64,000 nt of DNA from JAFDVL01 sp963794955. GTDB lineage: Bacteria; Acidobacteriota; Blastocatellia; RBC074. Of the stretch, positions 40,164 to 49,547 are shown one piece after another. The position numbers and the translations under genes were made by a program. The stretch spans positions 372,001-436,000 of the forward strand of contig CAWCGF010000015.1 in NCBI GenBank assembly GCA_963794955.1. The letters run 5' to 3'. The notes beneath the pieces were generated by a model that was not told where the DNA came from, ran no database searches, and saw only the letters and a list, made by a program, of their open reading frames with translations. Numbering within the stretch: position 1 is the first letter of the stretch; each line of letters begins with the position of its first letter.

Positions 40164-40365
40164 GGGAATCTTCTTCTATAACTTCGAGCATAAAACCCTT
40201 TGCTGGGGCGGGATTCATTAATCTGGGGCTAAAAATATGTGCCACTGCTGGCGCAGGCTCATTTGGGACAAAAATAAGAACTCTGGCCTTGTCTGGCAAG
40301 CGTACACTTGGTGAAAGTTTGATCTGCCCCGCGTTAACTACGCCTGCAAAAGCGATTAGGTTCAT
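40153..40365 (-). CDS. small antitoxin-like / protease-partner protein, 70 aa
   Basis: A 70-residue protein with GGGAGG 7 bases before the ATG. The sequence begins MNLIAFAGVVNAGQIKLSPS then VRLPDKARVLIFVP, a short swapped-hairpin-like beta pattern seen in AbrB-like or DUF104-type small partners placed before a second gene. A low-complexity tail follows (NEPAPAVAHIF...). The second gene here is a truncated aspartic-protease remnant, so the pair is probably no longer functional. The assignment rests on the N-terminal pattern and gene order only. Confidence 0.55.
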   Translation of the reverse strand: MNLIAFAGVVNAGQIKLSPSVRLPDKARVLIFVPNEPAPAVAHIFSPRLMNPAPAKGFMLEVIEEDSHAQ

Positions 40366-40392
40366 AATGTTTTCCTCCCTGTAATCCTAAAG

Positions 40393-40429
40393 GGAAAAGG
40401 CGCGAAGATTCAACCTTCACGCCTTTTCC
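40393..40429. terminator. Rho-independent terminator
   Basis: GGAAAAGGCGCGAAG at 40393-40407 pairs with CTTCACGCCTTTTCC at 40415-40429 (one mismatch, 7-base loop). It lies about 30 bases past the stop of the large TonB receptor gene on the minus strand, and is followed there by a short T-containing stretch. Confidence 0.78.
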
Positions 40430-40460
40430 GTATTACTTTGTGCCGAAGCGACAAAGCATT

Positions 40461-43400
40461 TTAGAACCGCAACTTCATCACAAATTCAATCTGACGTGGG
40501 TCATACGCATTTTGCGTGTAGGCCCCCCAAGTGTTTGCCACATCCTGCAACTGTCCGAGTTTCAGATTCAACGTCGGATTCGCCGTGATCGTCGCGGGAA
40601 TCACCGTGCCGCCGAACGAGGTTTGCACGCCTGGACGGAAGGTGGTGTGGTTGAAAATATTCGTCGTTTGCGCGGCGAGTTCCAGCTTGAATTTCTCACC
40701 GATCCTGAATGATTTCTCCAACGACATATTGGCGTTCCACGCACCATTGGCGCGCAAATCGTTGAAGGTCGCTGCCGACGTACCATACCAGAAAAGATCA
40801 GGCACGACGGAACCATTCGGGGTCGTCACGATGCGGCCCTGGAAAGCGTCAATGTTATATTTCAGGAAGCAGCGATTGCACGGCATAATCACGCGCCCGC
40901 TCGGCAATGTGACTTGCGTTTTGCCGTCGTACCATTTTTGCAGATTCTTCGGCAATTCGATGTCTACGCCGGGCAAGCGATCAGGCAGGCCGTTGATCGA
41001 ATTCGTGCCGCCGTTCGAGATCGGCTGTACGAAGCCGCTTGAAGCGGTAAATGAACCGCCAATGCGCCAGCCGCCTATCAACTTGTCGGCGATGCCGCCG
41101 CCCAAATTCAGCAGCTTGCCATCGCCAATCGGCAGTTCATAGATATACGAAGCCACGAACCGATGCGGGATGTCGTTGGTCGAAATCTTGCGATTTGTGC
41201 GCCAGGCTTCGGGGCGAATGTTGCTGAAGCCGTTTGTGCTGCCGCCATCCGAAAAGTTCTGATTGTTCGCCGCGTTGTAGCTGCTGAACTCGATCAACTT
41301 CGACCAGGTGTAATGCGCGTTGAATTGCAGCCCCTTACTGAATTGTCGCGTGACCTGCAATTGCAGGCCATGATAATCCGATTCGCCAACCGTATAGTGA
41401 ATCGCATTACCATGATGCGGATAAGGCAGGAAGGTTTCAATGCGTGGAATCGTGCGGTTGCGAATGTTGCCCGCGCCGAACGGAATCAAATCGCCCGTCG
41501 CCGGTTGAAAAGGATTCGCAATCTGTTGCGTCGAAGGATTCACTGTGCCATTTGATGCGACATATTGGTTGCGCCAATCGGTCAAGACTGCCGGGTCCAC
41601 GAATTGTGAGTTGTTCACGTTGATGAACGTCACTTGCAAGCGGCTGCCATGCGAGCCGATGTACCCCACCGAAGTCACCCAATCGTTGCCGAACTTTTTC
41701 TCCGCAATCAGATTCCATTGCTGCACGATGCCATTGCGGTAATTTTGCGGGAAGCGACGCACGAGGCCGCCATAAATGCCCGGATTCTTTTCATCCGCGC
41801 CAATCGGCAACACAATCGGACTGACCGCCAACGAATTGAACGGCCCGATCAAGGTACCGACAGGATTGGTTCCGTAAGGCGTCGTGGCGTTCCCCGGATT
41901 GAGTGAACTGGTCGCGGTCGCGGGCGAGAATGGCCCCGCGCCATAAAATCCTGGCCCATCGTTGTAACCGGTATTCGACGGAATATAGGTCAGACCGTAA
42001 CCGCCGCGCAGCACCGTCGAATTTTGCAATTGCCACGCGAAGCCCAGACGCGGCCCAAAGTTATTCCACTCGGTCGGCCACATATTGCGGCGATCTACGT
42101 TGACGCCAGGGAAGATGATGCGCCCGGTTGTGCCGAACGGGTTTTTCTGATCCAGATCAAGCGCGCTGATGCGATTGAAACGCTCGGTCGGCCCCGGCTG
42201 CACGTCCCAACGCAAACCCAGATTGACCGTCAGATTGTCGCGCACCTTCCAATCGTTTTGCGTATAAAGCGCGCTGTATTTTTGCGCCAGTGCCAACCGC
42301 ACAGCAAAGCCGGAACGCTCTTCCATAAAGCCCGCGCCGAGCGCAATCGAAGCCGGGCCGTAACCACCGAACGAAGCATCCGGCACGGTCAGCCCCGACG
42401 TCGAGCCGCTGGCATTAATGTTTTGCCGCGTGTATTCCGCGCCCGTCTGCACCTGAAACGGATCATGCGGGTCAGTGTAATTCGACAGCATCACGCGATA
42501 GGTTCCGCCGAACTTGTGCGTCCAACGCCCGCGCGTCCACGTCATACTGGCGTTGGCATCGGTATTGGTCTGGCGTTCGCGTTTATGAATAAATTGCCCG
42601 TCGTGCAATGGACTGAGTCCGCCGCCGGGAGCAAACGAAGGCGGCGCGCCGGGAATCACGCTCAAAGCCAGAATCTGGCTGGGAATTCCGAACACGCTGT
42701 AATCGAAATCGTCAAAAACATCCGCTTCGTTGTCACTCTGAATGCGATTCACGCCGATGCGCGCGTCAATCACAATGTTAGGCGTAACTGACCAGGTGTC
42801 GCCAATAGAAATGTAAGGGTTTTTGTCAGGTTGCTGATTACCCGCCATTTCGTTGCGGCTGTAAAACCGATTGTCCGGCCCCCACGAACGCGGCGTCACG
42901 ATACGTCCCATCTGAATGCCGCCCGTGCCATAAAAATTATGTTTGCCCCAGTTCCAATCAACGCGCGAATTAATATTGTTTTTGCTGAACTGTTGCAACC
43001 CGCGATAGAAAAAGTTATTGCGATTAAACACATCTTCGGGCGTGCGATTGGGCAGCGGGTAAGCTTTTAAAAAAGCCAGACCTTGTTGATTCAATCGCGC
43101 CGCAGGTAGTGGCGACGTGCGAACGACGCCCCCTGCATCGGTGAAGGTCGGAAATTGCGCGCGCAAATACGAAGAGGTTGTGCCGATGCGCGTTGCATTG
43201 AACGGATCGAAAATCTTGATCGGCACAGCGCGTCCGCTGACGTTGACGAGCGTCTGACTGAAATCGCCGTTGCGCTCCGCCGCCGTCGGCACTGTTTTCA
43301 GAAAATCGTAATTGCGGTTGAACTCCAGCCCTTCATAACTCGCAAAGAAAAACGCCCGGTCGCGCAGAATGCGTCCGCCAAACGTGCCGCCGTAGGTGTG

Positions 43401-44294
43401 TGATTTGAACGGCCCGCGCGCGACGTTGCGTGCATTATCGGCAAAGTTATTGGCATTAAGTGCCTCATTGCGTATGCGCCAGAAACCAGAGCCGTGCCAA
43501 TCGTTGCTGCCGCCTTTGGTGGTGAAGATGATGACGCCCTGTGCGCGTCCATATTCGGCGGTGTAGTTGTTGACGATGGTTTTGACTTCCTGTAACGATT
43601 CCTGATTCGGCAACACAGCGGCTTCGTTCCACGCCGAGCCTTGCACGCTGACGCCGTCCAGAATGATGTCGTTGGAGAAGGCCGAGCCGCCGTTGATGCT
43701 GATCGCCGAAGCCTGCCGCCGTCCGTCAATGCCGATACCGAAGCTGAAGGTATTTTGCGTGTTGTTGAAAGCGCCACGCGGAATCACGCCCGCCTGCAAG
43801 GTCGCGTATGCAAACGGATTGTGCGTGATATTCGGCAACACTTGCACGAGGCGTTCATTCACCTGCCCGCCGACAATGGCACTGGCTGTTTGCAACGATG
43901 CTGCGTCCGCCGTCACCGTGACCGTGTCGGTCGCGCCGCCTGCTTGCATGGTGATTTCGACCTTCACGGTTTGCGTGGTCGAAAGCGAAATACTTGTCCG
44001 GCTGGCTTTGGAAAACCCGGAGTTACTTTTTTCAATGTTCACCGTGTACATACCGGGCGCGAGATAAGGTACGGTAAAACTGCCGGACTCATCAGTCACG
44101 GTGGTGGTAGCAACGTTGGTTTCCTGATTGATCACAGTCACGGTCGCGCTGGGGATCACTGCGCCCGTGCTATCGGTGACAATTCCGGTAATGGTACTGG
44201 ATTTAATTTGTGCCCAAGCGGTCAGGGTGAACAACAAACTTATCACAGCGACAAAAACCAAGTTGTTTTTGAGGAGGAATTTCCTTTTCTGCAT
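40461..44294 (-). CDS. Oar-like TonB-dependent receptor (1,277 aa)
   Basis: From the ATG at 44294 (GGAG upstream) there is a signal peptide (NNLVFVAVISLLFTLTAWAQ), a carboxypeptidase-regulatory-like domain (TITGIVTDSTGAVIPSATV ... VPYLAPGMYTVNIEKS), a plug with DGRRQASAISING and DIILDGVSVQGSAWN, and a barrel of about 1,000 residues closing in QIEFVMKLRF. The frame is intact. It is the outer-membrane component of the sulfatase locus: the GDSL/propeller/sulfatase operon lies directly upstream on the same strand, 48 bases away. Large receptors of this type import or bind oligomeric substrates; linkage to sulfatases suggests a sulfated glycan or ester, but no glycoside hydrolase is present to name it. 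Confidence 0.9.
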   Translation of the reverse strand: MQKRKFLLKNNLVFVAVISLLFTLTAWAQIKSSTITGIVTDSTGAVIPSATVTVINQETNVATTTVTDESGSFTVPYLAPGMYTVNIEKSNSGFSKASRTSISLSTTQTVKVEITMQAGGATDTVTVTADAASLQTASAIVGGQVNERLVQVLPNITHNPFAYATLQAGVIPRGAFNNTQNTFSFGIGIDGRRQASAISINGGSAFSNDIILDGVSVQGSAWNEAAVLPNQESLQEVKTIVNNYTAEYGRAQGVIIFTTKGGSNDWHGSGFWRIRNEALNANNFADNARNVARGPFKSHTYGGTFGGRILRDRAFFFASYEGLEFNRNYDFLKTVPTAAERNGDFSQTLVNVSGRAVPIKIFDPFNATRIGTTSSYLRAQFPTFTDAGGVVRTSPLPAARLNQQGLAFLKAYPLPNRTPEDVFNRNNFFYRGLQQFSKNNINSRVDWNWGKHNFYGTGGIQMGRIVTPRSWGPDNRFYSRNEMAGNQQPDKNPYISIGDTWSVTPNIVIDARIGVNRIQSDNEADVFDDFDYSVFGIPSQILALSVIPGAPPSFAPGGGLSPLHDGQFIHKRERQTNTDANASMTWTRGRWTHKFGGTYRVMLSNYTDPHDPFQVQTGAEYTRQNINASGSTSGLTVPDASFGGYGPASIALGAGFMEERSGFAVRLALAQKYSALYTQNDWKVRDNLTVNLGLRWDVQPGPTERFNRISALDLDQKNPFGTTGRIIFPGVNVDRRNMWPTEWNNFGPRLGFAWQLQNSTVLRGGYGLTYIPSNTGYNDGPGFYGAGPFSPATATSSLNPGNATTPYGTNPVGTLIGPFNSLAVSPIVLPIGADEKNPGIYGGLVRRFPQNYRNGIVQQWNLIAEKKFGNDWVTSVGYIGSHGSRLQVTFINVNNSQFVDPAVLTDWRNQYVASNGTVNPSTQQIANPFQPATGDLIPFGAGNIRNRTIPRIETFLPYPHHGNAIHYTVGESDYHGLQLQVTRQFSKGLQFNAHYTWSKLIEFSSYNAANNQNFSDGGSTNGFSNIRPEAWRTNRKISTNDIPHRFVASYIYELPIGDGKLLNLGGGIADKLIGGWRIGGSFTASSGFVQPISNGGTNSINGLPDRLPGVDIELPKNLQKWYDGKTQVTLPSGRVIMPCNRCFLKYNIDAFQGRIVTTPNGSVVPDLFWYGTSAATFNDLRANGAWNANMSLEKSFRIGEKFKLELAAQTTNIFNHTTFRPGVQTSFGGTVIPATITANPTLNLKLGQLQDVANTWGAYTQNAYDPRQIEFVMKLRF

Positions 44295-44342
44295 GATGTA
44301 TCTCCGTTGAGGGAAAGGCTGCTCTTCACGCAAGATCGTGGG

Positions 44343-45029
44343 TTAGCTTTTCTTCCACGCTTGAGCGATCACAGGTTTAATGATGGCGGTGAATTCTGTA
44401 TATGCTGGTTCTTTGAAATGTAATTGATCGGGCAAATACAAATCCATCCGCGGTTTGCCGGACGCATCAAATAACGCAGGATTAACGTCAATAAATCTCA
44501 GTTGTTTATTTTTTGCGCAATACGTTCTGATCAGCGCGTTCGCTTCGTCTACTTGTGACCATTTGTTCATTTTTTGCGGCGCACGATTGATCGAGACATA
44601 AAAGATGCGTGTCTTCGGTAATTGTTGATGCACGCGCGCTACAAATTCTTTGAAATTCCCAGCAATGCTTTGTGGGGTGACATTAGCATTGATGTCGTTA
44701 CTACCGCAATAATACACAATCATTTTTGGCTGATAAGGCAGCACAATTTTATCCATGTACGCCAGAATTTCGTGCGTCTGCGAACCACCGAAGGCGCGAT
44801 TGAATACGGGCAGCGGGGCCATTTGCTTTGGCAGATTTTTCCAGAGCCGAAAGATGCTGCTGCCGACAAAGAGAATCGCCGCTTGCGGGGGCGGCTTTAT
44901 TTGATCTGCTGTAAGAAACGCTTCGATTTGGTCAGCGAAGCGGATTTTTTGCAGTGCGGTTTGTTGCGCCGTGCTGTTCAGACCTGGCAGCGCGAAAAGC
45001 AAAGCCAGCGCGAAAAAGAGCTTTTTCAT
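44343..45029 (-). CDS. SGNH/GDSL-type esterase, exported
   Basis: 228 residues with a signal peptide (KKLFFALALLFALPGLNSTAQ). SGNH blocks are clear: block I AILFVGSSIFRLW (nucleophile Ser near 57-58), block II RAFGGSQTHEI, block III YYCGSNDINANV, block V LYLPDQLHFKEPAY with Asp and His of the triad. Periplasmic esterases of this type remove acyl groups from carbohydrates. Its ATG overlaps the stop of the propeller gene (ATGA), so translation is coupled. Confidence 0.88.
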   Translation of the reverse strand: MKKLFFALALLFALPGLNSTAQQTALQKIRFADQIEAFLTADQIKPPPQAAILFVGSSIFRLWKNLPKQMAPLPVFNRAFGGSQTHEILAYMDKIVLPYQPKMIVYYCGSNDINANVTPQSIAGNFKEFVARVHQQLPKTRIFYVSINRAPQKMNKWSQVDEANALIRTYCAKNKQLRFIDVNPALFDASGKPRMDLYLPDQLHFKEPAYTEFTAIIKPVIAQAWKKS

Positions 45030-46322
45030 TTGGGGTTTCCTGCCTGCTTGATCGTAATGAGAAAAAGTTGCCGTGTTTTCGTTTCATCATCGGCAACGCC
45101 GCCCACTAGCAATTGCGTGCTGTTGCGGTTCCAATCAGGTGACGGATCAATTCGTAATTCGCCTGTGATGTAGCCTCCTTGATTGACAGCCTGTGGTGCG
45201 CGTCCACGCACCGTCCGACAAACGCAAGATGTTGTAGTAATTCTTGCCGCCCTTGCCGAAACCGTTGACGAACCATTGGCCATCCGGCGAAAGCGCAATG
45301 TCGCCGCCGGGATCAGGGATGATTTCCGTCGAACCAATTCTGCCGACAATTTTCTGTTGCTCCACGTCGAAGATAATCTGCTCTTTATTCACCGCGCCGA
45401 TCATTCGTGTGCCGGACATCCATTCGGGATGCCCGCCGATGTGCATCGGGAGGGGGCGCAAATCGGAACCATCGGCTTTCATCGTAAACGGCACATCCAA
45501 CCGCTTCTCGCGCACTTCAAAATCGCCGCGTACGAAAAAGAAAATGCGCCCGTTATCGCGGCTCCACAGCGTGTGATTGATGAACAGTGCCTTTTCGTCT
45601 ACGTCAGGTCGCGTCGGTCGCAGCGCATCGGCAAGCTGCTTGAACGACACGAGCAACCGCTTTTCTTTCGTCTTGATGTTCACCTTGAAAATGCCATCGT
45701 TCGCGGGACGATCTTCGCGCGCCGACCAATCGCGCACGCCGGGATAGCCCGTCACCGGACGCAGACGCGCGAGCCGCCCATAGTTGATGCCGAGAAACCA
45801 ACCGCCATTTTGCGCGACACCACCATTGCCAATCGCTCCGTCAGCAAACCGATATTCCGCGAGGCGCTTATTCTTCGCAATATCGAACAGCACACAGAAC
45901 ACCTCGTGCGTATTTGGATCACGATCATTGAAAAAGAACTGCGTTTCAGGCGCGGCGGGATTCCAATAAAACATCGTTCCCTGCTGAAAATTCCACGCGC
46001 GCGTGTGATCCACCACACGGGGGGCGTAATTATTCCGGGCATCAAGCAACACGACCTCTGCCGTCTCGCCGGGCTTCGGCATGCGGTCCTGAAAATCGCT
46101 GCGCAATGCCAGCACGTAACGCCCGCTACGATTCCAGGGAATTGTCCGCACGTGACCGATGTAGCCGAAGAACGTGTGTTTGGGGCCGAACGTTATCTGG
46201 CGAATCTCCGTGCTGAACTCAGCGGTAGGGCGGGCCTGCGCTAAGACGACGGACTGCATGCCGTACAGGAAAAGCACAAACAAAATGAACTGAACTTCTC
46301 TTTGGCTGTGGTTAGTTTTCAT
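45026..46322 (-). pseudogene. secreted beta-propeller (TolB-like) protein, one frameshift
   Basis: Signal peptide (FILFVLFLYGMQSVVLAQ), then repeated propeller strands with GYIGHVRTIPWNRSGRYVL, NDRDPNTHEVFCVLFDI, TLWSRDNGRIFFFV and IALSPDGQWFVNGFGK. This resembles exported oligogalacturonate-lyase-like or TolB-like propellers; the catalytic role is unknown. The frame as given ends soon after NILRLSDGAW, but in the next frame APQAVNQGGYITGELRIDPS continues to 45026. Because both ends of the joined gene meet their neighbours in ATGA overlaps (with the sulfatase at 46319 and the esterase at 45029), the joined reading is almost surely the real gene. The shift lies near 45207. Joined length about 430 residues. 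Confidence 0.75.
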
Positions 46323-47701
46323 TTCTTCTTCGCTTGCAACAACAGCTTCATTGCCCGCACTGTTTTGGCATAACGCGGATCACTCGCCAGATTGGTAAAT
46401 TCGCGCGGATCGCTGTTGTGATCGTAAAGCTCTATCCCTTTGCGCCCCGTGTCCCATTCGGTGTAGCGCCAGCGTTCGTTGCGTACGGATTTGCCCTCAA
46501 TTTTTTCGCCGCCAACTTCGTGATAAACCATCGTGTAGGCGGCGTGCGGCCACGGATGCTTGGGTTGTTGCAACAATGGCGTGAGGCTCCGGCCTTCCAA
46601 TCCTGACGGCAAAGGCAACTGGCAGAGCGTCGCCAGCGTGGGATATAAATCAAGCAATTCGACAACGCGCGAACTTGCCTTGCCCGCCGCTTGTTTGCTA
46701 TTTGGCAGAGCGATAAGCAGCGGCGTGCGCGCCGATTGCTCAAACAACGTGAGCTTGGCCCACAAGCCGCCGTGATCGCCGAGGTGAAAGCCGTGATCGC
46801 TGAACAGCACGACAATCGTGTTGTCCCACAATTTCAACTCATCCAGTTTGTTGAGCAGCACGCCGACCTGCCTGTCCATATATGTAATCGCAGAGTAATA
46901 CGCGGCAATCGCCTCGGCACGGGACGAAGGTTGTGGCGAGCCGAACAGTTCAGTCATCAACGCAACTGAAGGAATGTTGCGCAGCGGCAAGTCTGCTTGA
47001 AACTGAATGGTTTCTGCGCGGTAAAGAGAGAAATAAGGCTTCGGCACATTCCATGGCAAATGCGGTTTATTCAATCCGGCCGCGAGAAAGAATGGCTTTC
47101 CGGCCTTTGATTTTTCTTCCATCAACTGCGCAATCGCTTTGGCTGTGCGCGCATCGCGGGTTTGTGCTTCAGGTGTATCGAGCGGCGTCCAATCAGGCGT
47201 GCGCTGTCCCGAAGGATTCGCATAGCGTTTTTGGTGCATGGCGCGTTCCTGCGCGTCCGTGAATTCCACATTTTCCGAAACATCCCACGACAATTTATCG
47301 TCCCGGCCTTCGTGGTAGACCTTGCCATACCGGGCGGTGAAATAGCCGTTTTGTCGAAAGAGTTGCGGCAAAAAAATCGCATCCGGCATCGCCTTGCGTG
47401 GCGGCGTTTGCAATTCAAAGATGCCGGTTTGTTCTGGTCTGCGCCCGCTCAGAAACGAGGCGCGTGAAGGATTGCAGAGCGGGTATTGCACGTACGCTCG
47501 GTCAAAGCGAATGCCCCGCGCCGCGAGCCGGTCAATATTCGGCGATTTGACCTGTGAGTTGCCGTAACAGCCCAGGTCGTTATTCAGATCATCCACCGAG
47601 ATGAACAACACATTCGGTTGGCGCGGTTGCGCAACCGCGAATGAGCAGAGCGTACCAGCAACAACGAGCAATGAAATATGTAGACTTATCCGCCTCTTCA
47701 T
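46319..47701 (-). CDS. sulfatase (iduronate-2-sulfatase-like), exported
   Basis: 460 residues from the ATG at 47701, which overlaps the stop of the upstream sulfatase (ATGA). Signal peptide to AVAQ; then NVLFISVDDLNNDLGCYGN with the metal-binding Asp pair, and CNPSRASFLSGRRPEQTG at 76-93, where Cys76 should become formylglycine. RYGKVYHEGRDD, GLNKPHLPWNVP and LFSDHGFHLGDHGG complete the calcium/sulfate site. Predicted to release sulfate from a sugar in the periplasm. It needs a formylglycine-generating enzyme, which is not in the window. Second gene of the coupled operon. Confidence 0.92.
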   Translation of the reverse strand: MKRRISLHISLLVVAGTLCSFAVAQPRQPNVLFISVDDLNNDLGCYGNSQVKSPNIDRLAARGIRFDRAYVQYPLCNPSRASFLSGRRPEQTGIFELQTPPRKAMPDAIFLPQLFRQNGYFTARYGKVYHEGRDDKLSWDVSENVEFTDAQERAMHQKRYANPSGQRTPDWTPLDTPEAQTRDARTAKAIAQLMEEKSKAGKPFFLAAGLNKPHLPWNVPKPYFSLYRAETIQFQADLPLRNIPSVALMTELFGSPQPSSRAEAIAAYYSAITYMDRQVGVLLNKLDELKLWDNTIVVLFSDHGFHLGDHGGLWAKLTLFEQSARTPLLIALPNSKQAAGKASSRVVELLDLYPTLATLCQLPLPSGLEGRSLTPLLQQPKHPWPHAAYTMVYHEVGGEKIEGKSVRNERWRYTEWDTGRKGIELYDHNSDPREFTNLASDPRYAKTVRAMKLLLQAKKK

Positions 47702-49149
47702 TTCACTTTCGCCCCACGCCAGCCTTTTTCCCACTGCGCAGTTAGCTTCGCTACAAGCCCTGCATTCTTGGGTTCGTTGGCAATATTTACGTTTTCCAGC
47801 GGATCAGTTTGGTGATCGTATAGTTCAACCGCCTCAATTTTGGCAGGGGCGTCGCGCTCGACCCAGCGCGTGAAACGATAGCGTTCTGTGCGCATTGAAT
47901 AGCCCATTAACCGCTGTCCCCGGTTGGGGCGTGGGTACTGGCTGAAGGCGGCGGTCTTCACGGATTTCGCTTTATTGTTCAGCAAGGGAACCAGACTTGT
48001 GCCTTCCAACTGACCGGGCAATGACAAGCCGCACAGTTCGGCCAGCGTCGGATAGACATCCACAAATTCGACGAGTGCCGCGTTGCTTGTACCAGCCGTT
48101 TTCAGACCAGGAGCGGAAATGATCAATGGCGCATTCGTGTCATTTTCAACGTTGCTGTGCTTGCACCACGCGCCATGTTCGCCTAGCTTCCAGCCGTGGT
48201 CGCCTAACAGCACAATGATGGTATTGTCGCGCAATTTCAGTCGGTCGAGTTCATCCAGCACTTTGCCGAGTTGCGCATCCATATAACTGATTGCCGCGTA
48301 GTAGCCGTGCTTGAGTTGCCGCGCCAGTTCATCGGGAATCGGCCCGGCGGGAATGCCTTGATACGCGCGCATCTCGCCGCCCGGCAACACGGCATATTCT
48401 GGCGCGTCTTTGGGCCGGAACGGATTCTGCGCCAGTTGTATTTTCGCTGGGTCGTACAAGTCCCAGTATTTTTTCGGCGCGACAAACGGCAGATGAGGTC
48501 TGATAAATCCGACTCCCAGCCAGAAAGGCTGATTCTTTTTGGCGATGTCGCGGAGCGCCGTAACAGCCATCTCGGCCAGTGCTCCGTCATGATAAGTATT
48601 ATCCGGCACATCGGCACTTTCAAACGCAGGGCCTCTGATGCCCGGTCCGGTTTGCCCGCGACTCGCTTTCTGGCGCGCTTCGTTTTCCGGCAAACCGTAG
48701 GTGGCGACTTTGGGATTGCTCCACGGCACCGACCACGACGGCGCATCGTCGTAGCCGCCATGATAGAGCTTGCCCATGCCCTGCACGAAATAGCCGTTCT
48801 GTTTGAAATGCTGCGGCAGCGTCACCACCTCAGGAATCGCCGCGCGGAAATGCGTGACCAAATCCCAGACCTTTGTCGTGTCAGGTCGCGTGCCAGTCAA
48901 AAAGCTGGAACGCGAGGGCGAGCAAACCGCCTGCTGGACAAAGGCGCGGGTAAAGGTCACTCCTAGTTTCGCCAGCCGATCAAGGTTGGGCGAATAAATG
49001 TGCTTGCTGCCGTACGCGCCAAATTCAGGGCGTAAATCGTCTACGGCGATGAACAGGACATTCGGTTTGCGCGATTGAGCATTCACCAGTTGGCTGAAAA
49101 CGGCCAAGCCAATGATGAACGTGATGAAAAGTCGGGGGATAAGTTTCAT
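47698..49149 (-). CDS. sulfatase (iduronate-2-sulfatase-like), exported
   Basis: 483 residues. Signal peptide (LFITFIIGLAVFSQLVNAQ); NVLFIAVDDLRPEFGAYG for metal binding; CSPSRSSFLTGTRPDTT with the formylglycine Cys at 76; GMGKLYHGGYDD; GVGFIRPHLPFVAP; and LLGDHGWKLGEHGAWCKHSN. It is paralogous to the next sulfatase but clearly diverged, so the two may attack different sulfate positions. First gene of the four-gene ATGA-coupled operon. A long inverted-repeat element lies upstream. Confidence 0.92.
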   Translation of the reverse strand: MKLIPRLFITFIIGLAVFSQLVNAQSRKPNVLFIAVDDLRPEFGAYGSKHIYSPNLDRLAKLGVTFTRAFVQQAVCSPSRSSFLTGTRPDTTKVWDLVTHFRAAIPEVVTLPQHFKQNGYFVQGMGKLYHGGYDDAPSWSVPWSNPKVATYGLPENEARQKASRGQTGPGIRGPAFESADVPDNTYHDGALAEMAVTALRDIAKKNQPFWLGVGFIRPHLPFVAPKKYWDLYDPAKIQLAQNPFRPKDAPEYAVLPGGEMRAYQGIPAGPIPDELARQLKHGYYAAISYMDAQLGKVLDELDRLKLRDNTIIVLLGDHGWKLGEHGAWCKHSNVENDTNAPLIISAPGLKTAGTSNAALVEFVDVYPTLAELCGLSLPGQLEGTSLVPLLNNKAKSVKTAAFSQYPRPNRGQRLMGYSMRTERYRFTRWVERDAPAKIEAVELYDHQTDPLENVNIANEPKNAGLVAKLTAQWEKGWRGAKVK

Positions 49150-49241
49150 AATTTAGAAATGGGTGCGAAATAAATGCGCCAACTATATTCAAACAAAAAA
49201 ATAAGCAGTCAAGTCCCCGCGTTGATTTTTCTATTTGAATA

Positions 49242-49500
49242 TATAGCTTTCAAGAAAATGATCTTCCGAATTGAGTCCCGAAGGGACGCCGATAAAATAG
49301 CCCAGGGTGCAACCCTGGGAACCGGAAGTTTTTTTGCCCAAGCCCTGAAGGGGCGAGATAATCGCTGATTTTATTGTCTCTTATGTCGCCCTTTCAGGGC
49401 TGGCATCATTGCCTTCCCCATACCCAGGGTTGCACCCTGGGCTATCGTATTCCGCTCCGTTGGAGCTTTGTTCGGAAATTTCTTTTTCTTGAAAGTTATA
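49242..49500. repeat. long imperfect inverted repeat built of nested hairpins
   Basis: About 260 bases in which the two halves are imperfect inverted copies. From outside in: TATAGCTTTCAAGAAAA against its complement; a small hairpin (GTCCCgaaGGGAC on the left, GCTCCgttGGAGC on the right, with different bases but both paired); CCCAGGGTgcAACCCTGGG on both sides; AGCCCTGAAGGGGCGA against its complement; and a short centre. It occupies most of the gap between the sulfatase operon and the TonB receptor upstream. No protein is coded. The rest of 49150-49547 shows nothing else. Confidence 0.78.
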
Positions 49501-49547
49501 GTTGGCATACGTGTTTCCTCAGGTTCCTTAATTCCTGCCCTTCGCTG

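Noticed and set aside
42024..42791. 255-codon open frame on the plus strand
   Set aside because: Antisense to the intact TonB receptor; composition is typical of a mirrored GC-rich gene.
45183..46244. 353-codon open frame on the plus strand
   Set aside because: Antisense to the propeller gene, which is fixed by ATGA overlaps with both neighbours.
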